Shown: positions 1 through 16,310 of the stretch, piece after piece
Layout: every line of letters starts with the position of its first letter
How positions within the stretch are numbered: position 1 is the stretch's first letter
Origin: Cliona cf. orientalis
Taxonomy: Eukaryota > Porifera > Demospongiae > Clionaida > Clionaidae
Reading direction: 5' to 3'
DNA length: 64,000 bases
NCBI GenBank assembly: GCA_963930775.1
Contig: OZ005703.1
Location: 1,612,001-1,676,000, forward strand
Position numbers and translations under genes: made by a program
The notes under the pieces: generated by a model
What the model was told of the DNA's origin: nothing
What the model saw: only the letters and a program-made list of their open reading frames with translations
Database searches by the model: none

Positions 1-92
1 AAAATGTTTGCTAAGTAACATCAATTGATACACACAGGAACACAAGGTAGCTAGCTACATCACAGTGACTGTGCTCGACACTGAACAAATAT

Positions 93-3914
<3,822 letters not shown>

Positions 3915-4313
3915 TGCTGTTTATCACACTTGATCAACTTACAACAACAAACTGGTTTGCAGCGAGGTGGACGCTTGTTTATCACACTTTGCTATCACAG
4001 GCTATGTGGAAATTGCGGCTCAAAAATTTCGCAACTGCAAGGGCCAGTCCAATTGTAGTCTGTAGAGCCGGAAATTCAGTCTTGGCTCAATACAGCACTC
4101 GCGTCCCACCTCTGTCGCTGAGCTTGCAGCCCGCGCGACCACGCCTCCAAACATGATGATGGATTCTAGGAAATTAATGTACTTTGGCATGCACCGCCCC
4201 GCCCCTATAATCACAGCAGGCGCTGTACTTTTATACCTTGCCATAGATCGAGCTATATAGATCAAGAGAGGTGCTATATATATTTGAACAGCAGCAAAAT
4301 TCAGAAAGAGAAG
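3915..4313. promoter_or_regulatory. Head-to-head intergenic region, GPCR / EH gene
   Basis: A 399-bp gap separates the divergent start codons of the GPCR (3914, minus) and the EH-domain gene (4314, plus). Both promoters must lie here or overlap. No coding sequence is evident. Stretches such as CTATATATATTT near 4274 are TATA-like, but AT-rich runs are common in this genome, so no specific element is claimed. Confidence 0.5.
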
Positions 4314-7300
4314 ATGGCCGACGAAGGTGAGTTTAGTCCCATATCATTGCCTCGCAGCGATAGCTAGTCAGCAGCAGAGCCTGCAAGCGCGTTTATATAC
4401 TATTTGAAATTGTACTACGGTTAATCTTGTAATATCAAATGCAGTACTGTTTCTGAGCCCCCACACAGTATAGACGTAGTCGAAACAATCACCTGATATA
4501 CATTTTTGAAAGTGTATAGATACACTCCACAGCTGCAGAAATGCTTACTAAAGTGGCAAATGTAAACTTGATAGAATAAACAGTATTTTTGGCATGTTCG
4601 TCCTCTCCGCTATGATAAATCTCAAGAGCCAGTTGTCTGGCTGCAAGCATGTCTATCCCTCCTACCATTTCTTTGAAAGATCCGAGGATGGATCCATTCA
4701 TCTGATATTGATGAGTGGAGGTATTCAGCCATCTTATAAATTATCTGTGGTTCAGCGCAACCATGCATGTACTAAGGTCAACTCTCTAACTTGTTTTCAA
4801 ATTCAAGTGTGGAATTTTACAGCTACGTACTTCGACACCATTGTGAACAGCTCCGTGTGTTGCACACTTGCTGGCCAATTTCACACTCAACCAACCAACC
4901 GACCCTTTCACTCCGTACGCTTCGCTCTGATCGATCAGCAGGTCCAACGAGAATCAACAAAGGTTTCGCCTCATTGAATTGACCAATGAGATTTAACCGG
5001 CTCTACTATGCCTGGCTGTTATAGTTGAACTACCGTAATTAACTGCATATTTCTGGTGCCTAGCTAGCTGCATTGGCAATGTATGTATAGTATTGGTTGT
5101 ACGTGTGAACAAAGAAGACATTGTATGGCAGTATGCATACATGTGTAGTTTGGTATGTTGACATGGAGGCAAATAGTTTAGGACACAGGACCCTGTTATC
5201 GTAATGGGGAAAGTGTGTCCGCCGCATATTCAAGGCCTGACTTAACTATAAATAGCTACACTGTTATACATGTAGTACCTCACATGTTTGTGATATGATA
5301 ACACGGTGCCGTGTCCCGCGAAGGTGACCCACAGGTGACTGACCTGTTACTAACTATTGATACCATGCTCTGTAATAATAATATTATGGCTAGAGGCATG
5401 ACTGACTGGATCGGATATCTCCAGTAGTTTGCTATGCACGCATGACTGGATGCAACCTCTCCAGGGTACTCATAACAGAGAAGGTTCGATAGAATCTGAA
5501 AGTAGCGCGTGATGTAAGAATTAGTCAAGTTTGGCCGTGACATCTGTCGAAAACGGCACCGCCTAAAAATAATTTTATCAAACCAGACGCTAATTCCCTT
5601 TGGTGTAATTGATCTTGATTAATTAACCACTACTGGTGATGTCACTACTGTGAATGGTGATGTATCTTAGCTACACCATCTCTCATTCCCCTTCTCTCTT
5701 TTTCTCCCTCTCTCTCCACATGCACAGAGTTCTACCAGTTCAATCTCAACCCAGTCGAGTTCTCTCGCTACTTTGCCTACTTTCATCGAATTACTCCTCG
5801 AGGGGAGAAATTATCAGGTGAGTTGAGTTGTTTTGATTGGCCCCTGTCCCTTGTTTGTACTGTCCGTCGTCGGGCTTGTTCAGTGTGTGTGGGTCTGTAA
5901 GGAACGCACGTCACTTACGTATGATTAGGGAAACACGGGAATGTGCTAATTGTTTTGCATTGGTCCTTGTACCTGTGGTATTTCGTACCATTACCGCCTA
6001 ATAACATTTGTGATCAGATGCACATTCTATAGCTAGCTACATGTACATGTACATGTACCGGTACGTAGCTGACATACATACCTGGGCTCGAGCATGTAGA
6101 GGAATGTGGGGGCTATTTTCATAGCAATTGTATCAGCTGTCATCCTAATTTGGAGCCATTTCTATAGTTCTGTATTTATAATTAGTATCGTTTCATGAAA
6201 TCCTCACGAATTTTGATTCACAGTAATAATACCCGACATGGTAGTAGTAGTGGTAGAAACCCGTAAGCGGTCGAGAATACTTGCTTTGGAGTGCACGGAG
6301 TACGATTGTATATGGGATACATAAATATCACAGCTAAAGCATTTGCAGGAATCAAATAATTTAATTTAACCTCTCAAATGGGTCCAAGTGCGTTGTCAGA
6401 CAGTAATGTCAATAGAATCTTTTTTCTCTCACACATATGCATGTGCATACACGTGCCCTCACACACACTCATTCGATCACTCTCACCAGGATTTCATCCA
6501 GTTGGGGGGGGGGGGGGGGGGGGGGACAGGGGGAAGCTTCCCCCTAAGAATTTGACTTTAAAAATTATCAAAATATCACAATAAGTCATCAAATCAAACC
6601 ACTAGCGTTTGTTTATGATCCAAAACCACCCTGAAGGAATTAAAGAAACTCTCCTATAAATACGTCCCAAGAACTTGGTGTGCTAAATACACCCACTCAT
6701 TTATTGCACTTCCACTTTGTCACTAGATGAAACCTGCTCACATGCACTCACTATTCATGTACTAATACTACACACACATGCACACACATGCTATGCTGCT
6801 TTTTGCAGGTGGCAGGGCTCGAGAGTTCTTTCTGCAAACTCGATTGTCCCCTCCAAGTCTGAGCACCATCTGGTGAGTGGCGGTGGTCACCCTTCTTTTG
6901 AAGGGTGACCATTATTAAAGAAGTAAATTAACCACGTACCTGGACCACCCCTCAAGCTATAGGGCCCTTCTTTCCTCAATCGCATTTTGCACTCTGCACT
7001 GTGTATGGTTGTAGGGCTTAGGCATGACTGGTCTCCCCTTTCTTGTGGTATTTGACTATCAACTAACTCGCCAAATTCACTTAGGACAATTACCTTATCA
7101 TGCCTCCGACACACACGCACACACACACACACACACACATCTGACACAACCCCACGTGTAATTTCCCCTCGCTGCCTAATATGATACTATAGTGACATGA
7201 GTCATCCGTCGGAAATCTGACATATATAGTAGTAGAGATCATACACAAGTTTTCTTCTAGAGATTCTAAGGTCTAGCATATATATAGCGTCCGCTCAAGT

Positions 7301-10300
7301 GCCTTCTCAGACTAAATTTGGCTATAAACTCCACCAAAACCATACCCATCCACTATCGCTCAAATGTTTCTGGGGGAGATCGAACGTACCCAGCTGCTAT
7401 ACGTATAATACAAAAAAATATGTGTACATGCATACTAAGGTAATGTATATCTTTCTTTCTTGTGTGACGTCACGTACGTTATCAATAGGAAGCTTGCTGA
7501 TATTGATAGAGATGGTTGCCTCAGCTCGGCCGAGTTCCCGCTGGCCATGTACCTCACCCAGCAGAACCTGAGGGGAATCCCCCTCCCCCTCTACCTGCCC
7601 AACCAGCTGCACAGCGTCTACGTTCAAGTGGTGAGTCCCCAGCTTCCTGTCGCCACGGACAGCCACCTGGCTAAGTGCAAGAAGGCGTTTGAAGCCTTCC
7701 GACAGAACATAGGGAAAGGAGTTCTTGGAGGTAATTCAAGTAAAGTGTTACGGTCTAAGAGATTGTAATGATGTGATGCATACTGAAAAGTGATCGAGTT
7801 TCTCCGTCTTCTCTGTGCACACTTCCTCTCCCCCCCCCCACACACACTGTATACACATAATATACCATACACCACACACACATACACCACACACACATAC
7901 ACAACACACACACACACACACACACACATACAAACACACAAGGTGATGCCGCTAGATATCTATTGTCAAAGTCAAATCTCTCTAAAGGACAGCTGTATCA
8001 CATCTGGTGAGTCACACCTGCATTAATTAAAGCCTCATTCCTCAATCGGCCCCAGGCATTCCCTTAGGGGGTCAGAAGGAAACTAAATTTACTTAGGCAC
8101 CCCAGGCACCCTCCAAGGGGGTCGGGAGGAAGTTAATTTAAAATTAAAATTTTCCTAGCTGTAGACACCTATTACCCCTAGATCTCAAGGCTACTGCAGC
8201 TGCTCAAAAGTAACTCTATAATACCTTTTGCATGGTTTAAGGCACTGTAGGACTGTGAACCGGGTTGGACAGTTCCCTAGGCTTGTGGTAATGTTTTCAA
8301 AACAATACATGCTAGCTATGTATATGGGACACAGTAAGTGTGGAAGTTATCAAGTCTCAATTGCAAATTCTTGTGTATATAGGAAACTGTCGGACTTGGA
8401 TGAAGATGGTCACCTGACCTTCAAGGAGTTCACGGTTGCCATGCACCTGCTCTTCATTGCCAAGCTAGGCTACTACCTCCCCGTGGACCTTGACCCCAAC
8501 ACAATCCTACCACCAAGTGTAAGTGTGTCTAGTTCCTCAATAAAATTTCTGGATTTCAGAACAAGGTCGTGAAAAAATTTACTCTTGTAAAATATTTACG
8601 ACCACTGCAAGGCAAGGCTGGAGGCTTAGCAAAATTAATATTATTTTGTGCTAGAGTATGCAAATATTTCCTCCCTCAGAAATTTTACGCTCAAGTGTGT
8701 AAACAATGTAGGAGAATTTCCCTTAATAATCTGAATCTTATCAGGTACAAATAGCACGTCTGTCCCTATTACAACTTTCTACCTAATATGGCACTAGGTT
8801 ATAGTTATAAAATTGAAATGTTGATTGACACTTGTGTAAATTCCCCGGATCTCTTTAATGCTTGGGCTTGGCAGAAATGCTTGTAGAATACCTAGCTGGT
8901 AATATGATATGATTTGGTAGTAGCTTACGATTGAAGCGACCATTACGCTCTGCTGACCCCTTGTGGTAAGTTAAAATATTAAGTTAAGTAACAGTAAAGC
9001 TGATCTAACTTGCTAGCTAGCTTTTTGATTAATTGGAACAGTCATTACACTCTGTTGACCCCAACTGAACACTGCCTGGCCGGCCGGGCCACACTCGAGA
9101 TGGCTCAATGGTGCGTCACTTATTCAGATGCCTGGAATTCCGCCAGACACAGACATACTCCATAGAGTGGTTGTCGTGGTAGCCTTAATTAACTGTTTGC
9201 TGATATTGCAAATATCATATATTATATTGCACGTACGGAAATAATATGTTATATCAGTATCTCACTCAAGTTGGTTATGTAATAAATGATACATGTAACT
9301 ATAGAAGCCCGATTTAGTCTTGGTAGTAATTTTATGAAATTCATTTTTAGGGATTGGTAACCTTTGCATTGGTTGGCAGTGGGATGTGTCATTATCCATG
9401 ATGCATGTATATATGTACTGTATAGCAGGAAACTTTGGCGAGGTTTTAATTAAGCCATTTGGCAAACTGGGTAAAGATTGCCAAATTGACTTGATGTGTG
9501 TGTACCAATGGTACTATACATTATATAGATTGCAATGCTCTCCATAATTTCCCCACTATTATGGTAATATATCTATTGCATTTTCTCAGTATCATGACAT
9601 CATCAGACTGGTACAGGCCGAGACTGAGCGTCTGCCGACCGTTGATCCAAATCACATTCCCATTCAGCCATTCTCACCACCTGCCACGCCCAGCAGACTG
9701 GCTCCGTCGCCGTTTGGGGAAAACCCCTTTTCCAGTGATGAGTTTGTGAGCCTCCCAGCGACTAGATTTCGTGAGGGGGAGTTTGAAAAATTCAGTGGTG
9801 ACCCCTTTGAATCGATTGAAATAATCACCGAGCCCCCTACACATAGTACTGCTATAGGGGGCGATGCATACTCAGAGGGAACACTGCAACAGTTCAAAGT
9901 CAACACTGGATCGGTTGAGAGCATCAGTCAAGATTCCCAAGCCTCACAGACCCATTCCCATTCCAGTGGAGTGGAGAATGAGGATCCGGAACCTATTGAA
10001 CAGCATGATTACTATACACTGGAGGATCCCAGTCAGACTGTGGCAGCGGACCAAGCTCATTCTTCTGCAGAACTGATACAAAATGACACGGAGCTCTCCT
10101 CTCGAGATTTAGCCAATCTTTCACAAACCTCCTCCGTGTTGGAATCGGAATCGGAAAAGTCCTCGCCCAGTAGCAGGAGGAGTGAGCAGAGATCAGGGAA
10201 GAGCAAGAGCAGTGTGGAGTCCCTACAGGATGTTGTGGTGACAGAGAGCGAGGAACCCATGCTGCAGGTATATAGGAAGAGAGAGAGAGATAAGGACAAA

Positions 10301-11814
10301 AGTACAAAGGGTATAGGATAAGACCTTATAAGATAGGCTTCTCCCTTCCCACCCTTTCAATATGAAGTATTGAAGGGCTAGGAAAAGGATGGGCAGTATT
10401 AAAATCTTTAATGTTGCATAGCTTTATGGCCTAGTTTGCCAACCTAAGCTTACCTGTATAGCTCATCAATAGCACTGTCATTGCATCCTACATAAACATT
10501 AATTTATTGATCAGTGTGCAATATTGATGGGACTTAGACTCAAAATCCATAATAATAATATTATAATTATGATCATGTGTTGTAAACTACAGCAAGCCAA
10601 GCCTGTGGACGTTATAGGATCAAGGGAAGTGACTCCAATACCTGAGGACATAGCCCGGGAAGGAGATATGCGTTGGGTCTCACCGGGACAAGTTCAAGCT
10701 GAGTTGGAGGAGCTGTCCAGAGCTTCAAGAAAATTCTTGCAGGTCGGTGGAAATCAATAATGAACTAGTGGCCCATTTAATTAGATGTGAAAACATCTGC
10801 TCCAGGACAAAATTAAATGAACAACAGTGAAGGTGTCTTATAATCATTATAACAAAACTATCTTAGACTATAATATTATAATAATGCATAATAACATTAT
10901 CTGGCGTTTTTGTTAAAGTAATAGGAATTCTCCATCCCTGGCTAAATGCATTAAGTATCCTTACGAACATCTCTAGCTTGCCAAGTTAATGAAGCGTATT
11001 CCTTTACGCACCTTGTCACCTTTGTCTGCTCAATTTGTTGCAGGAGTCTCGGAATCGGCTAGCCGAACAACAACGAAGGAACTTTGCGGACGATGTAGGT
11101 CCCATTCCCAGTCTTGGATCTGGAATGGATGAACTGAGAGCTGCAAGTCGCAAGGGGCTCAGTGCGACCATCCAAGAGATGGAGGGGGGAAAAATTACAT
11201 CTAGAGAGCCTGCAGCTGAGAGACCAGTTATTAATACTCCTACTAAAGAGTTGCAAAGTGAATTGGAGGGTGTACAGGTGAAGGGGGACATGATTTCTCA
11301 CCTGGACAACTTGGAGGCCGAGATTTGGGCAGTACTGGAAGAAACGGAGAATTTACATATTCTGAGTGATCCAGTAGCTAATAAGGGCGGGGCTATGCCA
11401 GTTGTTGGTAGTACAAGAGCAGGTGAGAAAATGGAGGTGAAGAAATTAGCCGATCCACCTTCAAGCAAGAAAGTAAAGGTAACCTCGGTGCAAATCAACG
11501 TTAGGAAATCGAGCCGTGGCGAAGATCCTCGGAAGGTACAGAGCCAACTTGTGGAACCAGTCAAACAGGTTACACAAGCTCCAAAATCTGAGACGTTGAC
11601 ATCCACATCCAAGAATCAGCCTCCAGCTATTTCAGTGCAGGATCAACAATCCGTAGTATTGAGGCGTCCCCGTGCCCGAGAGCCTGTAGTATCTGTGGTG
11701 AACGTGAAGAAGAAGGAGACAAGGCCGGCTGTTAGCAGACATGTACAGCCAGAGAAGACAACTCGAGCTGCAGCTGCAGTTGCAGAAAAGGAGCCTAGAA
11801 GATCTTCTGCGTGA
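4314..11814 (+). CDS. Endocytic adaptor with two EH domains (Eps15/REPS/intersectin-like)
   Basis: Nine exons: 4314-4326, 5728-5817, 6809-6872, 7489-7730, 7943-8006, 8383-8518, 9590-10267, 10593-10742, 11044-11814; all phases match, 735 aa. EH1 spans about residues 5-105 with the calcium-loop motif DIDRDGCLSSAEF. EH2 spans about 115-200 with DLDEDGHLTFKEF. EH domains bind NPF peptides in clathrin endocytosis. This protein carries its own NPF near residue 248 and a DPF (AP-2 appendage-type motif) near 274. The remaining two thirds is acidic and Ser/Glu-rich, then basic, with short helical heptad-like stretches and no SH3 domain, so it is not a full intersectin. It may be a REPS- or Eps15-related adaptor; exact orthology is unclear. 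The first exon codes only MADE plus one base. Confidence 0.88.
6504..6525. repeat. Poly-G tract
   Basis: A run of 22 G in the second intron of the EH-domain gene. Similar homopolymer G/C runs occur at about 15880-15894, 50606-50622 and 51049-51071. Their lengths may be unreliable because of sequencing or assembly error. Confidence 0.9.
7863..7940. repeat. CA-rich microsatellite
   Basis: A (CA)n tract interrupted by CATACAC units in the fourth intron of the EH-domain gene, ending right at the AAG acceptor of the exon at 7943. A second CA tract lies at about 7110-7139. ORFs read through these tracts are simple-sequence artefacts. Confidence 0.85.
8050..8135. repeat. Imperfect tandem duplication in intron
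   Basis: Two adjacent copies of a roughly 45-base unit, each with a CCCCAGGCA core followed by GGGGGTC and GGAGGAA or GAAGGAA. They lie in the intron after the exon at 7943-8006 of the EH-domain gene. No function is visible. Confidence 0.55.
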
Positions 11815-12378
11815 GTGACCGAAGATGATTGTAGCTCATTGCGTGGGACAATGTAATTATAGTTGTAGGGAATCCGTTCCCTAGTAAGGAACGAAGCTCC
11901 CGCCAGGCGCTTGCGGGCGTGATGAAATCGATTGCGGCCATACAGTTTGCAAACAGTGCGCTGTGGTATGCGGTCTGGGCTTAAGTGCATTTCCAGGATG
12001 CCGGACCCACCCAGGAGTATAGTTTACATTGGCGTTGTACTTTGCGCTCATTAGACAATAATAGGCCAGCCGTACCGTCACAATCGTCGAGAAAGAAGCA
12101 AGGTGAGCCCAGCGTCCGTGTTTGGAATAAGATACTGTATTGATGGCGTGCTGTATAGCAAAGTGAAAGTAGTTGAATTTGGTGGGCGATAAGCGCTTGC
12201 ACTCGCTAGAACTACGTAAGTACACCGGATCGAACAAATTGGTGCGGTTGGAGCGGTAGCTTTTATTTTGGTATAATAGGCCTGGGATCTTTATTAGTTA
12301 GATTATAGCGGGACCACGTAACCAAATAATTTACGTCCTCTATAAATTTCGGCTGATTGCAGCAGCGAGGAGGAGAAG
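11815..12378. other. Intergenic, EH gene to coiled-coil gene
   Basis: A 564-bp same-strand gap holding the 3' UTR of the EH gene and the promoter and 5' UTR of the next gene. No conserved coding segment, RNA gene or repeat is evident. Confidence 0.5.
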
Positions 12379-12940
12379 ATGGTGGACATCGATAGTTTCC
12401 TTGAGGGCGAGCTAGCCTCGATCAACGAGGTGCTGGAGCAGTTCCAGACGGACGACCAGAAAGCCAAGCAGCGCAATCTGACGGAAGAGAAACTTCTGGA
12501 GAGCAAAAACGCCACAGTAAGTTCCTGGATCTGTTAAAAATTCATAAATTCTTGATCATGAGTGTGCTACATGAGAAGCAGCTGCTCGCGCATGGATGCA
12601 TAGTTGTATAGTAAAGCTAGCTATTGTACTTGTCTAGTTGTGGCCCTAGTGTTTTGTGTAGTGAGCAAGCTGTGAACTGGTTCAGTAGAAATGTGGCATT
12701 GTTCAGAGTGAATTACCCACCTTGCTGTGCATTCTTCTCGACAGGATGGTGTGCCTCTTCCCGAAGTGAGTGCCGAAGAGATCTCAAGAAGAAGACAAAT
12801 TGAAAGGTAATCATGTCATCGTTTAGCATACTTGTCCCAATTAATTTCAGCCACAAAAATGATTTTCAAGATGCATTATTAATAAGGGCTGTAATTAATG
12901 TACGCATAGTTGAAGGGCGGTGTTGTCATCATCGAGAGAA

Positions 12941-12971
<31 letters not shown>

Positions 12972-15900
12972 AAGAGAGAGAGAGGGAGGGAGAGAGAGAG
13001 AGGGAGGGGGTAAGTGCACGTGTCCGCGTGTGAGCCTTAAAAAATTGTGCTGACGCTATGCGTACATCAACAGCAGTTAGTGTGCACATTAATATTTGTG
13101 AAATTCCCCCTTGGGGTGGGTTGACACAATCTTACACCCACCTATGACCCGTTCCACTATATATAATAATATTGACCAGCCCAGCCCAGCCCTGTGTTTA
13201 TGGTCGATCGTGATCTGTTTACATTTGGGGTAATGCACACAAGCCCACAACATGTTGGCGTGTACAAGTGTGCCTTAAGCTACCTATACCACAGCCACTT
13301 ATACATAATTATATATATAGCACTGCACTTCGTTAGAATTCGCTAACGACTTTTGGATTTATATTATACAAACACGATATCCCACGTAGTCAAAACATGG
13401 AGGAGCAGTGGGAGGCAGAGATGAAGAGACTCGAGGAGGAGAGACTACAGGCTCTGCAGAAAGAGGAAGAGATGAAGAAAATGATCGAAGATGACGAGGT
13501 TGTCCAAACTCTAGACAAGGAGCTTCAGTCGCTCATCGAGGTCAGTGCGTAGTATTGAACTAGGAGGGGAGGGGTTCCCTACACATTAGCCAAATTAGCT
13601 ACTATGCGATTGACTTTGGCCGATAGTCCCCGGTCCCTGGATTTGATCATGATGAGTAGCCATTTTCACTATTGTTTCCTTTATGATCTGCCAATAAAGT
13701 TAGCACCGATTGGCAATATCGCTTAAAAATGGCTACAAGATTTGGTAAGCTTCAGGAACCCCTGACTGACTGACTAGCTGTACTTTACGTGTGCTGAAAT
13801 GTCTGAGTTTTCCGTAAGGCATTTAGCAAAATATTTCCATGAATATCCAAAGAAATACAGAGGGGAGAGCAGTTACTAGAATTTCTTGAATTATTGTAGG
13901 AGAGCCCTACTGAAACCCCACTCCATAGTGCGTTGGCACAACAAAAGTCATTATCAAGTGCTTACTTTCTTATTCAGCACGAAGAACAAGCCGTGAAAGA
14001 GACACAAAAGGAGAAGGAGCTTCGCCTTCAACGAGAGCAGGAGGAACAAGAGAGAAAGGAGAGAGAGAAGAGAGAAAAGAGAGCGAGACAGCTGGAGAAC
14101 CAAGAAGAGTTGACCGTTGAGGAGTGGATCTCTTGGATGGAGGAGAAAAAGAAGCAAGGGATGACTCCCGAGCAGCAGGCTGAGTACGAGAAGAGAAAGA
14201 AGGCTCACCTCGAGAAAGAGAAGGAGAGAGAGATGAAGAGAAAGAAGGAGATTGAGGAGCAGAAGCGAAAAACTCGTGAAATGATGCTAGCTGAACAACA
14301 GTGAGTCAAGTATTGTTAAAGAAGTGAAACCTTAGTGGAGCCCAGTGGTAATCGTATAAAGCAGTCACGTACTTTGAGTTCAACAGTGGTGTAATTCCAT
14401 ATTGTTGTGTTGGTACAGAGTAACCATGCATGCATCTCTTTGTTACTGTATCCTACTTTTGGCCCGTGGTACTAAGTATGATTTCACTGTAAATTAGTTA
14501 TCCCTAGGAAATGTCTTGACTATAGTTTTTTGAGAGGTACTGCAGATCAATTTTCGTATTTTGGATCATAATATTATGCCTGCTTTCACATGCATTATCC
14601 CATTCCCCAATATCAGAGCATTCAGTGAACGAGATAGCGAGGTGAAATCGCAGCGTCTAACCGACGAAGAGCTGAAGAGAATCCAAGAGGAACACGCAAA
14701 GAAGGAGGCCGCGCTGAGCGAGCTGCGTAAGGAGAGGTCCAAGAAGATGATAGAGGACATGAAACAGCGGGAGCTCGAGGAGGCCACGCCCAAGGCTCGC
14801 TCGGCCCTGGCCGCCAGGTGGGAGGAGCAAGTTCGCTCTCGGAGCGGAGGGGGAAAACTCACGACATCACAGAACAAAGCAACGGTCATGAGTGATGTGA
14901 GTCCCATAATACGTGTGATTGTGTCATGTAGAGCTATAGAGATCTAGCCTCATTCCCAGTCCCTATTCCAAGTTGTTGTTTTTTACGTAGAGCTAGGCCT
15001 AGCCTCGTTCCCAGTCTCCATTCTCAGTTCTTCAATGTTTCATGCTGATGCATACATGCAAGTTCACAGGGAACCAGGGGATGTGGCAACGCATACATGT
15101 AGCTAGAGGCACTCTGACACATGCCACCAATTTTGTTAATGTGATCTTTTCAAGTATTGTGCATTCTCTTTGAGGGTCGTATATTTAAGCAAGTCAAAGC
15201 AGCTATGTAAAATTTGTATTTTTTGGGCTAGTGCAGGTCATTAACCTTGTATTCACATGCCACTGGACTTGTTGACATAGTAGCGCATGCTTGCTGTAGA
15301 TATTATAATGTGCCAGCACAGTATATACAACCATAATACAGTGGAACGACCTCTCCATTATAGACATTGCTGGGACCATGTGGAAGTGTCCTGATTAAAA
15401 AGAGGTGTCCTTATTTCAGGGACTGTTTTGTACACTTCTCTATGTAGTTGTGACAACAGGCAGTGTCCACAATAGAGAGAGAGGTGTCCGTATTTCGGAG
15501 GTTCGATCCACTGTACTATTATTAGGGTACCGGGTACCAAAGCATGCTTCCTATGGCAATGAACACAAGAAAACACAAAGCTTGTTATTCTTGTGTAGGT
15601 ACATAGAGCATACAGTGTGTTTGAATAATGGTTATAGTTTGTTGGAGATGATTACCTGTGCCGTTCCCAAATCCGCTAAAGTAATAACGTTACGTTGATA
15701 GTCGATCAACTGATAGTGTCTAAGTGGATCAACAAATAAGCTACAACGTGCCGTACTTAATGTACACTACATGCGTTTTGGGTGTCGTTACTATAACAGC
15801 TAGCTCGGCTAAATGTATATTAGCCGGCAGTACACTAGTCTAAAATCTAGAAACTGATAGTAATACTTCCCTCAGTCATCCCCCCCCCCCCCCCACTAGT

Positions 15901-16310
15901 TTTTATAATAATTATTATACTGTCAGCAGCTTATCATCCAGGTGAACTACCTGTTAATTGACAATGTTGTTGGCTCAATATCAGTGGACTATCACTGACT
16001 TAATTTTCCCACAAGGTGGTACTGATCCTCTTTCAAAATGATTATTATGCTCGTCTGATAATATCAACAACAGTGTATACAGCACCACTACCAGCTAGGA
16101 ACGTGTATGCCACCCAAAGTATTACGGTAGTGTTAAGTTTGACCATAATACCTTAAACTCGGTACTGACCCTCCACCCCCCACTCCCTGATCACCATGGT
16201 GACATGATGGGCAGTCTTATTTCTCCCATTTGCAGTCGCTGGAGAGAGAGAAGCAGAGAATGGCACGGATCATCGCCTCAGGCTCCCAGAACGGAGACGA
16301 ATCAAGCTGA
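12379..16310 (+). CDS. Highly charged coiled-coil protein, family not recognised
   Basis: Six exons: 12379-12516, 12745-12806, 13390-13540, 13978-14300, 14617-14896, 16236-16310; phases match throughout, 342 aa. It begins MVDIDSFLEGELASINEV. From about residue 70 to 225 it is almost pure Glu/Lys/Arg/Gln helix (for example QEEQERKEREKREKRARQ), broken by one distinctive non-coiled segment, LTVEEWISWMEEKKKQGM. A second charged helix (about 225-310) leads to a short Ser-rich tail. The composition suggests one long coiled coil in the cytoplasm or cytoskeleton. No enzymatic motif or targeting signal is seen. Similarity to caldesmon or troponin-T-like proteins is compositional only and I do not claim homology. 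The start is supported by its context after a GAGGAGAAG stretch and by the clean donor that follows. Confidence 0.82.
12935..13010. repeat. GA-rich low-complexity tract
   Basis: (GA)n with AAA and GGG interruptions in the second intron of the coiled-coil gene. Unlike the other long tracts in this window it reads as GA, not CT, on the transcript strand. Confidence 0.9.
15339..15513. mobile_element. MITE-like element with CAGTGG termini and TA flanks
   Basis: The left end reads CAGTGGAACGACCTCTC. The reverse complement of the right end reads CAGTGGATCGAACCTC. Both ends are flanked by TA (15337-15338 and 15514-15515), as expected for Tc1/mariner-type insertion. It is 175 bp with no coding capacity and lies in the last intron of the coiled-coil gene. 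The interior carries further GTGTCC repeats in both orientations, which extends the hairpin character. Confidence 0.7.

Noticed and set aside
4594-4977. 127-codon open frame in the first intron of the EH gene
   Set aside because: No recognisable motif, and it sits in an intron whose flanking exons join in perfect phase.
15498-15510. GGTTCGATCC resembling a tRNA B box
   Set aside because: It is the terminal repeat of the MITE at 15339-15513. No A box or cloverleaf can be formed upstream at the right distance.
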